Assembly (NCBI GenBank): GCA_017538105.1
Contig: JAFYJN010000061.1
Span: forward strand, 1 to 43,993
Direction: 5' to 3'
Source: Prevotella sp.
GTDB lineage: Bacteria > Bacteroidota > Bacteroidia > Bacteroidales > Bacteroidaceae
DNA length: 43,993 bases
Below the pieces are notes generated by a model that did not search any database, had not been told where the DNA came from, and was given only the letters and a program-made list of their open reading frames with translations. Positions within the stretch are counted from its first letter, which is position 1. Each line of letters begins with the position of its first letter. This document shows positions 38,042 to 43,993 of this stretch, in pieces. A program made the translations under genes and the position numbers.

Positions 38042-38959
38042 TTACTTTTCCAATTGCTTCACTGAAGACCAAAATCTGGAATTGATGTCAAACCACAATT
38101 CATCTCCCTTCTGCATATAGAACCTGTTTGGGCTGTTGACGACAAAAGTGTCGAAATCTCTTTGGATGTCACCAAGCCCACTTTGTTCGATGTCTCCGTC
38201 GAAGATGATGATGCCATACGGAGAGATGGTGTCAATGAGTTTTACTTTTATTCGTCTCGATACGTAATCAATATCGGTAATCTTTCCCTTGGTTAAATGG
38301 TCGAGATTCTCATCCTCAAACCATATCTTTTCTTCCTCCTCAGTCGAGCACCCATAAGGATACATAAAATAAACTGTTTTACCCTTTTTATAACCCTTTT
38401 CCTTAAATTCGCGTTTTGTCTCACGGGCGTCTTTGCTCATTTTATACTTGAGCCTTAGCCATAACCGCTTCAGTGGATTTTTAATCACTTTATAATTTCT
38501 GGGAGTTGGAGTGCTTGCTTCGATATCATCTTCAGTAACATAATCCAATCCTTGAATCTTTTTCTTATAGTAAGCCTTTAGAATAATATCCGACATGTCA
38601 TCAGGGTGGATTACGTTCCTATCGAGAAAATACCGCTGAAGGCGAGAACCTCCCCACAACCCCCAGTAGTTCCTAATCCACATTCCTAAACTAAGATGAC
38701 ATACGGCACGAAAATCATCCAATGACAGGGAGTCAGAAACGTAGCGTTTGTCCTCGACGCTAATAATCATGTCTAAAGAGTCAATGGCCTCGTCAATGTC
38801 CTTGGGAACATAGATTCCATCGATTCTATCCACGAGATAACGATAGTCTCGTTGAGATATTACTTTCTCCTGTGCTGCTGATGATACACACAGAAGAAAT
38901 GCCATGATGATGAATGTCGTTGTCTTGTATGTCATAGTCCGAATAAACCTTGATTTCAT
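38042..38959 (-). CDS. Exported DUF6794-like protein
   Basis: 305 aa. Signal peptide (MTYKTTTFIIMAFLLCVSSAAQ, starting at Met9; ATG at 38959 or 38935 both possible). Residues ~40-135 contain YVPKDIDEAIDSLD, then LSLGMWIRNYWGLWGGSR and HPDDMSDIILKAYYKK, which I recognise as the DUF6794 pattern. DUF6794-type proteins are often near toxin or effector loci, but their function is not established. The second half is Lys-rich and ends in a beta domain (GKITDIDYVSRRIKVKL). AT-rich like its downstream neighbour. Confidence 0.65.
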   Translation of the reverse strand: MKSRFIRTMTYKTTTFIIMAFLLCVSSAAQEKVISQRDYRYLVDRIDGIYVPKDIDEAIDSLDMIISVEDKRYVSDSLSLDDFRAVCHLSLGMWIRNYWGLWGGSRLQRYFLDRNVIHPDDMSDIILKAYYKKKIQGLDYVTEDDIEASTPTPRNYKVIKNPLKRLWLRLKYKMSKDARETKREFKEKGYKKGKTVYFMYPYGCSTEEEEKIWFEDENLDHLTKGKITDIDYVSRRIKVKLIDTISPYGIIIFDGDIEQSGLGDIQRDFDTFVVNSPNRFYMQKGDELWFDINSRFWSSVKQLEK

Positions 38960-39071
38960 TGTGTCTTTTCAAAATTAATCTGATTCCTGCACCCCCTAAA
39001 TCGATTTTTCAATGCCGTAAAGATATGAAATAGTTTTCATACAAGCAAGCACGACACAATCATGTAATTTT

Positions 39072-39764
39072 TTAGAATTCCAGACGGAATCCCTTTTCTT
39101 TCATCTCATTGTAGCTCTCTGGATTGAATTTATAGAGAAATGCCACTTTTTTGTTGGGCAGTGGGAGGGTTTCTTCGAGCTGAGTCAGGATACCCAGTTT
39201 CAATATCTTATTGGCAAAATTGCGTCTGTCAAACTTCACACATAGGATGGCTTCATACAGATGCTGAAGCTGGGTCATCGTGAACCGCTCGGGCAACAGC
39301 TCGAATCCTATGGGCTCAAAGTGAATCTGTTGGCGCAACTCATGGGTGGCCTCGCGTAAAATCAGGTCGTGGTCGAAAGCTAAAGACGGCACTTTGTCGA
39401 GTGGGAACCACTGAGCCTTTGCGGCATCATCGCCTCCCTTGACCTCACTGATACGCACCAAGGCATAATAGGCAATGGTAATAACACGCTCTCGAGGGTC
39501 ACGATCAACAGCAGAGAAAGTATGAAACTGGTGGATATATGCGTCCTTCAGTCCTGTTTCTTCGAAAAGTTCGCGCTTGGCACCCATCAGTGCGGTCTCA
39601 TCCATCTTCAGGAATCCACCTGGAAACGCCCAGCGACCTTTAAAAGGTTCAATGCCCCTTTCTACCAATAGGACATTCAAACGTGTTCCGTCAAACCCGA
39701 ATATCACACAGTCAGTGGTGACACTAGGATGAGGGTACTTGTAATGATACTTTAATTCTTCCAT
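39072..39764 (-). CDS. Nudix-type transcriptional regulator (NrtR/AraR-like)
   Basis: 230 aa, no signal peptide. Residues ~14-140 are a Nudix domain with an intact box (GGFLKMDETALMGAKRELFEETGL has the G-x5-E-x7-REUxEExGU pattern). Residues ~150-230 look like a winged-helix DNA-binding domain (FTMTQLQHLYEAILCVKFDRRNFANKIL), the layout of NrtR and AraR regulators, which sense ADP-ribose-type or sugar ligands. The intact box leaves catalysis possible. Two palindromes at its promoter (39834-39872) are candidate self-regulation sites. Target genes are not evident in the window. Confidence 0.85.
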   Translation of the reverse strand: MEELKYHYKYPHPSVTTDCVIFGFDGTRLNVLLVERGIEPFKGRWAFPGGFLKMDETALMGAKRELFEETGLKDAYIHQFHTFSAVDRDPRERVITIAYYALVRISEVKGGDDAAKAQWFPLDKVPSLAFDHDLILREATHELRQQIHFEPIGFELLPERFTMTQLQHLYEAILCVKFDRRNFANKILKLGILTQLEETLPLPNKKVAFLYKFNPESYNEMKEKGFRLEF

Positions 39765-39833
39765 TTTATTGTATTTGATTGATTATGCAGCGTTGGGCAG
39801 ATTCTTGAATCTTAGAGTTATACCTTTTTGTTG

Positions 39834-39872
39834 CGTAATATTTACGTTGCAAAAGTACAATTAATTTTGCAA
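39834..39872. promoter_or_regulatory. Candidate operator at the Nudix regulator promoter
   Basis: Two adjoining inverted repeats: CGTAA-TAT-TTACG (39834-39846) and TTGCAAAA-N10-TTTTGCAA (39847-39872). The second contains the minus-strand -7 box TACTTTTG (39850-39857). No good -33 box is seen at the normal distance, which would suit regulated expression. Confidence 0.45.
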
Positions 39873-39946
39873 TTAGCGATACTTTTGAGTTTTTTTACGT
39901 GAGTTTTGTTGTTAAATTGCTTTTTATCCCAAATCATTGCCATTCG

Positions 39947-40060
39947 TCACACCGTCGGCTTCACATGGTTGAACACATCAGGTCATATCAGTGCCAACAA
40001 TGCTGAAAGCAGCACCAACACCCCTATATAGTCAGCTATCAATTTGCAGATTCTTTTCAT
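39947..40060 (-). pseudogene. Decayed start of a BASS-family symporter
   Basis: ATG at 40060 opens MKRICKLIADYIGVLVLL and on to LALI, then TGA, then in the same frame PDVFNHVKPTV and another TGA. This resembles the start of bacterial bile acid:sodium symporter (BASS) proteins, where a Trp-Pro follows the first membrane helix; TGG changed to TGA would explain the first stop. Nothing of the rest of the gene remains. Alternative: a 25-aa hydrophobic small protein. Confidence 0.4.
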
Positions 40061-40160
40061 GTTATATCCTCTTTATTACTTAGTTTTTTGTGTTAGCATA
40101 TAAAGGTGCGATTTTTGACTAATAGCGATAATTATTCTTTACGAGATGGTGATAATATTA

Positions 40161-40194
40161 AAGAGGGACACATTGATGTGATGTGACCCTTTTT
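40161..40194. terminator. Hairpin after the leucine-rich repeat gene
   Basis: 10-bp stem with one mismatch (AGGGACACAT 40164-40173 with ATGTGACCCT 40181-40190), flanked by A and T runs, so it can act in either direction. About 55 bp past the stop at 40248. A second hairpin, TTTGGAAA/TTTCCAAA, lies at 40203-40231. Confidence 0.55.
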
Positions 40195-40247
40195 AATTAG
40201 TATTTGGAAAACATTACTTATTCTTTCCAAACTCTCTTCCCAGAAGA

Positions 40248-42563
40248 CTATTTACTATAAACTATTTTAGTCCTACCATCCGTGTACTTCACGATGTTGA
40301 GGCCTTTGGCTGGTTGGTAAAGTTTAATGCCATCAATGGTATAGAATCCCTCGATTTCGGCGTTCGGGGCAGCGTACATCTGGTTGATGGCCGTTGTCTC
40401 TTCGCCCTCACCTTCTTCATCAATGATAAACTTGGTATTCGCATAGTCATCGCCAATAAATGTGGATTTGATGTACCAACGATACGCACCCAGTCGCTGA
40501 TTTGCTTCATTCCATTTCAAATTGCCATTGGTATTCAAACTGAACCATTGTTGCGCTTCCGAAGTTGAATAAAAATCGTAGACACCATAGAAATCGTAGT
40601 CATAAATTGTTGTTGACACTTGTTTCAAACTACCCATATCCATGGCTTTGAGTGTAGCATTTTCGGCAACGAACTCATACACACCAGCCGTTTTCGGCTT
40701 AATGATGTATGGTTTGTTGGCCTTGAGGGTATATCCCGCTGATACCTCTACGATTTTCATGACGACCTTATTCTCGTCTTGCACAACACCCTCCTGATCA
40801 GCAGCAGCAGAGAACATGTGTATTCGATAGAATGTGCATCTATCGAGGTCTTCATCTGTTATGATATAGTCGAAAGGCACAAACCAGCACTGACGATGTC
40901 CCGCCGTCTTCGAAGAGAATTCTCGTTTGTAAGTTATTTCGTTGACTTCTATGTTTTCATCGATTGTATATGGCGTTTTTTCGGTAAGGAGGTCTAACAG
41001 TTCGTAGGTTTCCAGAGCCATTTCGACGATATTGAAGTTCTGCCAATAGGGAACTGCTTGGTATGACCCCTTTGTGCCGTATGGCACGTAAAGCGTGGCG
41101 CCTTCATAAATGGAAAACGTTTTTTCAGTAATCGTCTGGGGTGTAGTATTATAGTTATATACAGTTGTCAGGCTGGTGCAACCACGAAATGCACATTTAT
41201 TAATGTTCGTGGCAGTCGATGGAATGGACGCACTTGTCAGACCCCTGCATCCGTAAAACGCATATTCTCCGATGTTGACCACACCCTCGAGAATGGTCAG
41301 GTCCGTCATTCCCGTACATTCTTCAAACGCAGACATGCCGATGCTGTTAACGCTGCCGGGAATGGTCAGACTTGTCAGACCGGAACAGCCATAAAAGGCA
41401 CCTTCACTGATGTCGACCACACTCACTGGTATGGTCAGACTTGTCAGCCCGGTGCAACCGTCGAACGCATACATACCGATACTCGTCACACTCTCGGGGA
41501 TGATCACACTTGTCAGACCCGAGCAGCCATTGAATACGCTTCTGCCAATGCTGGTGATGCTCTCGGGAATGGTCACACTCGTCAGTCCCGTGCAGCGAAT
41601 GAAGGCAAAATTACCTATTTCCGTGACACTTGACGGGATATTCACACTTGTCAGTCCCGAGCAGTTTTCAAAAGCCCTCTCACCGATATTTGTCACGCTT
41701 TCAGGTATCGTCACACTTTTCAGACCGGAACAAAAGCTGAATAATGATGGCGCTAACGTTGCCGTACCGTTATTAATAATGATATTTGTATTGTCAGGCA
41801 TTGTCCCCACATATTTGTAAGCCACTTTGCCCAAATAGACCAAACCGGTCATATTGTTAAAGAAAGGTGTATTGGTGAATGCTTCTTCATCAATACTAAC
41901 TACGCTTTCCGGTACATTCACATTTGTCAGGTTGGTGCATCCATAGAATGCCTCGGTGCCGATACTTGTCACGCTTGAGGGGATGGTCACGTTTGTCAGT
42001 CCTGTACAATCATGGAAAGCATAAGCACCGATACTTGTCACGCCCGAGGGGATGGTCAAATTGGTGATTTCAGTATTTTCGTTGATATACAGATGATGGG
42101 CATAACACAAAGGATTGGCATTATCATCAAAATTGATATTGCACCATGCCGCGATGTCGGAAATGATTACTTTTGTAAGGGCATAGTTGCAATAGAACGC
42201 ATCATAACATATGCGCTGCACGCTTGAAGGTATGGTAATAGTACCCATGAAAGGACATCCGTAGAATGCGCCGGAACTGATTTCTGTCACACCCTCGGAT
42301 ATTACCACATTGTAGAGGCCTGTGCAACTGGCAAACGCTGAGGAAGCAATGTTCGTCACAGAATATTCTGTCCCGTTATAATACACTTTTGCAGGAATGA
42401 CTACGTTACCATTGATGGCGTCCCTTTCGGTAGGTCTTAAGTTGGTAGCATTGGACCCACTTATGTCGAATGTCCATGACCTACCGTAGTTGTCAGTCCA
42501 TTCATATGCCCCTGCTTGCATGAAAAAGCAAAACAAAAGACATAATGTAAAGATTTTTTTCAT
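40248..42563 (-). CDS. BspA-type leucine-rich repeat surface protein
   Basis: 771 aa from ATG at 42563 (MKKIFTLCLLFCFFMQAGAYEW, signal peptide). Residues ~55-500 hold about fourteen LRR_5 units of 23 residues with the pattern SIGxxAFxGCxGLTSVTIPxSV, interrupted once by a longer spacer. BspA-type proteins bind host or bacterial surfaces. The region after ~510 contains CWFVPFD and ANKPYIIKP, like the middle of the 4280-5161 protein, and ends in the tail FYTIDGIKL to KGLNIVKYTDGR. The frame is open to 42698, but that stretch contains the promoter and is not homologous. Single gene. Confidence 0.9.
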   Translation of the reverse strand: MKKIFTLCLLFCFFMQAGAYEWTDNYGRSWTFDISGSNATNLRPTERDAINGNVVIPAKVYYNGTEYSVTNIASSAFASCTGLYNVVISEGVTEISSGAFYGCPFMGTITIPSSVQRICYDAFYCNYALTKVIISDIAAWCNINFDDNANPLCYAHHLYINENTEITNLTIPSGVTSIGAYAFHDCTGLTNVTIPSSVTSIGTEAFYGCTNLTNVNVPESVVSIDEEAFTNTPFFNNMTGLVYLGKVAYKYVGTMPDNTNIIINNGTATLAPSLFSFCSGLKSVTIPESVTNIGERAFENCSGLTSVNIPSSVTEIGNFAFIRCTGLTSVTIPESITSIGRSVFNGCSGLTSVIIPESVTSIGMYAFDGCTGLTSLTIPVSVVDISEGAFYGCSGLTSLTIPGSVNSIGMSAFEECTGMTDLTILEGVVNIGEYAFYGCRGLTSASIPSTATNINKCAFRGCTSLTTVYNYNTTPQTITEKTFSIYEGATLYVPYGTKGSYQAVPYWQNFNIVEMALETYELLDLLTEKTPYTIDENIEVNEITYKREFSSKTAGHRQCWFVPFDYIITDEDLDRCTFYRIHMFSAAADQEGVVQDENKVVMKIVEVSAGYTLKANKPYIIKPKTAGVYEFVAENATLKAMDMGSLKQVSTTIYDYDFYGVYDFYSTSEAQQWFSLNTNGNLKWNEANQRLGAYRWYIKSTFIGDDYANTKFIIDEEGEGEETTAINQMYAAPNAEIEGFYTIDGIKLYQPAKGLNIVKYTDGRTKIVYSK

Positions 42564-42627
42564 TTGTTTAAAGTGATTAGGTTTATGTGTTTTTTTGATG
42601 ACATTGTCGATGTCTCGTATTTCACGG

Positions 42628-42657
42628 CAAAGATATATAAAAATTGTGAATTGCAAA
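42628..42657 (-). promoter_or_regulatory. Promoter of the leucine-rich repeat gene
   Basis: Minus-strand -7 box TATCTTTG (42628-42635) and -33 box TTTG (42654-42657), 18 bp apart, slightly short. Its position inside the extended frame supports the start at 42563. Confidence 0.5.
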
Positions 42658-42727
42658 ATACAGATAGGTGTTAAATGTGTTTTTGTAGGAGAAAACAAGG
42701 AAAACTACTTGTCAAATATCACACAAT

Positions 42728-42779
42728 CCATTCATCACATCATCGTGCCATTCGTCACACAACTATACCGTTCGTCACA
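42728..42779 (+). promoter_or_regulatory. Three direct repeats, LytTR-like binding sites
   Basis: CCATTCATCACA (42728-42739), CCATTCGTCACA (42748-42759), CCGTTCGTCACA (42768-42779): 12-bp units exactly 20 bp apart, about two helical turns. The third, with its preceding A, contains ACCGTTCGTC, the known AlgR-type LytTR site word. The last repeat lies 24 bp before the -33 box, a usual activator position. Confidence 0.6.
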
Positions 42780-42803
42780 AATTCCTGCATAATATCCCAA
42801 ATA

Positions 42804-42835
42804 TTTGGAGGGTTATGTAGCCACTTGTACTTTTG
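42804..42835 (+). promoter_or_regulatory. Promoter of the receptor gene
   Basis: -33 box TTTG (42804-42807) and -7 box TACTTTTG (42828-42835), exactly 20 bp apart. Predicted start near 42842, leader about 36 nt. Confidence 0.7.
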
Positions 42836-42877
42836 CAGCGTCAAACAAGCAAAAATTATATCAAAAATTTTTATAAA

Positions 42878-43993
42878 ATGATTGTGACAAAAATAACGAT
42901 GAGACTGGCAATTTTGTTTGCCTTGTTAATGATGTCGATGTCGAGCATGGCCAAGACTCATGATTTGGAAGGAAAGGTTATTGACATGAATGGTGAACCG
43001 ATGCCTTTTGTGAATGTGGTGCTGCTGTCTATGCCCGACTCGGCCTTCGTGCAGGGTGCTATGACCGACGAACAGGGTATGTTTAAGATTGTGACCGACG
43101 TGAACGATGGTTTGTTCAAGGTGTCAAGCATAGGATACCAAACATTATATATAGAAGCAGACAACGGTCTGACCATCCAGATGAAGGAAGATGCCAAGGT
43201 GCTCAGTGAGGTGGTGGTGAAGGGGCAACTGCCCAAGACCCATGTCAAGGGTGATGCCATGCGGACGACTGTTGCAGGAACCATCTTAGAGAAAGCAGGT
43301 ACTGTGAGTGATGCTCTGTCGAAGATTCCGTCGGTAGAGGCCGAACGCGACGGAGCCGTGAAGGTGCTGGGTCGCGGCGATGCCGAGGTGTATATCAACG
43401 GTCGCAAGGTGCAGGACAACAGCGAACTCTCAAGACTGCGTTCCGACCAGATACAACATGTGGATGTCGTGCAAAACCCCGGAGCCCGCTATGCCGCCTC
43501 GACGAAGGCTGTCGTGCGTATTACGCTGAAGAAGGCACAGGGCGAAGGCTTCAGTTTCCAGGATAACTTCGGAGGTATATATCAGTATGGTCATACTTTA
43601 ACCAATAACCTTGATGTGAACTACCGCACTGGCGGCCTCGACGTCACCGCTTCACTGTGGGCAGGCCGCTACGGTCACTGGAAGTCGCTGCAGGAGAACG
43701 ACCTTACCTATTACGTCGGCCCCGACTTCTACCTTGGTCGCAGTAATCAAGAGAGGAAGAGTGTGTGGAAGGGGTGGTCGCCACAGTTGCAGGTGAACTA
43801 TATGCTGGACGAAAACCACAGCTTCGGCGCCTTCTATAAATACGACCGCCATCCGGGTTACGATACCTACGGATTCTTCTATACCGACAACTACGTCAAC
43901 GGTGTCTACAGCGAGCGCTCGGAGAGCCGTATCAGCGGCGACGACAACTTCCGCAAGCACATCTTCAATGCCTATTACAACGGCAAGGTGGGC
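42878..43993 (+). CDS. Outer-membrane receptor, TonB-dependent type, cut by the window end
   Basis: 372 codons visible, open at the right edge. Translated from ATG 42878: signal peptide (MRLAILFALLMMSMSSMAK), a carboxypeptidase-like regulatory domain at ~30-105 (LEGKVIDMNGEPMPFVNVVL, TDEQGMFKI, SSIGYQT), then a plug domain (EVVVKGQ, VSDALSKIPSVEA, VYINGRKVQDN, VDVVQNPGARY) and the start of the barrel (Tyr/Gly-rich strands). This is the outer-membrane beta-barrel family related to TonB-dependent receptors. Substrate unknown; no SusD gene can be seen. Likely activated through the direct repeats upstream. Confidence 0.85.
   Translation, partial: MIVTKITMRLAILFALLMMSMSSMAKTHDLEGKVIDMNGEPMPFVNVVLLSMPDSAFVQGAMTDEQGMFKIVTDVNDGLFKVSSIGYQTLYIEADNGLTIQMKEDAKVLSEVVVKGQLPKTHVKGDAMRTTVAGTILEKAGTVSDALSKIPSVEAERDGAVKVLGRGDAEVYINGRKVQDNSELSRLRSDQIQHVDVVQNPGARYAASTKAVVRITLKKAQGEGFSFQDNFGGIYQYGHTLTNNLDVNYRTGGLDVTASLWAGRYGHWKSLQENDLTYYVGPDFYLGRSNQERKSVWKGWSPQLQVNYMLDENHSFGAFYKYDRHPGYDTYGFFYTDNYVNGVYSERSESRISGDDNFRKHIFNAYYNGKVG

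Larger units (their letters stand above)
39765..40247. other. Intergenic region with operator, symporter remnant and terminator
   Basis: 483 bp without an intact gene. It holds the Nudix regulator promoter and palindromes, a decayed reading frame on the minus strand (39947-40060), a single copy of a CCATTCGTCACA word (39940-39951) like those before the receptor gene, and hairpins downstream of the leucine-rich repeat gene. Confidence 0.6.
42564..42877. other. Divergent regulatory region between LRR and receptor genes
   Basis: 314 bp. Holds a promoter for each side and a row of three direct repeats (42728-42779) nearer the receptor gene. No ORF or RNA gene seen. Confidence 0.7.

Noticed and set aside
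39983-39985. TGA as selenocysteine
   Set aside because: No SECIS-like hairpin after it and BASS proteins have Trp there; decay is simpler.
42564-42698. 45-residue extension of the LRR protein
   Set aside because: Contains the promoter; a signal peptide starts at 42563.
42728-42779. CRISPR-like repeats
   Set aside because: Units of 12 bp with 8-bp spacers are far too short for CRISPR; no cas genes.

Overview
The window looks like chromosomal DNA of a Prevotellaceae-type member of the Bacteroidota (Prevotella/Segatella-like). Four things point there: (1) many exported proteins end in a short GIYIVNGKK-type tail that resembles type IX secretion (T9SS) type A sorting tails; (2) intergenic regions carry Bacteroidota promoters (TTTG at -33, TAnnTTTG at -7, about 20 bp apart); (3) there is a BspA-type leucine-rich repeat protein and a TonB-linked outer-membrane receptor; (4) the sequences of SufBCDS, NusA, IF-2, RimP and the tRNA are Bacteroidales-like. 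Species cannot be fixed from sequence reading alone.

Layout. 1-1.4 kb: an exported protein with a carboxypeptidase-like regulatory domain, followed by a perfect 23-bp inverted repeat. 1.4-6.2 kb, minus strand: a pectin-degradation patch with a family 1 pectate lyase, a tail-bearing exported protein in the same operon, and a serine esterase. 6.5-22.7 kb, plus strand: five successive large exported proteins (two choice-of-anchor-J proteins, one Omp28-like protein, and two paralogous giants). Each giant is followed by a small acidic protein; the two small proteins resemble each other. The second small gene overlaps pepD (Xaa-His dipeptidase).

24.4-34.8 kb, minus strand: a housekeeping cluster in transcription order rimP-nusA-infB-sufB-sufC-sufD-sufS-rnhB, with a near-perfect promoter before rimP. 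It joins transcription/translation factors to Fe-S cluster assembly and RNase HII. Its looser junctions carry unusual repeats. 35-36.6 kb: an S41 C-terminal processing protease. 36.8 kb: tRNA-Asn on the plus strand; its 3' end is duplicated 149 bp downstream, like a relic attachment site. 37.2-39 kb: two AT-rich genes, a lipoprotein and a DUF6794-like exported protein. 39-40.1 kb: a Nudix-type regulator with palindromes at its promoter and a decayed BASS-symporter start. 40.2-42.6 kb: the leucine-rich repeat protein. 42.9 kb to the end: a truncated outer-membrane receptor gene, preceded by three direct repeats spaced exactly 20 bp that resemble LytTR-type regulator sites.

Working together: the surface proteins suggest a cell that exports many adhesin- or glycan-binding proteins and degrades plant pectin. 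No polysaccharide-utilisation SusC/SusD pair and no T9SS machinery gene lies in the window. The least explained items are the giant-plus-small-acidic-protein pairs, the operator-like repeats before the receptor gene, the tRNA tail duplication, and the structured repeats inside the suf cluster.
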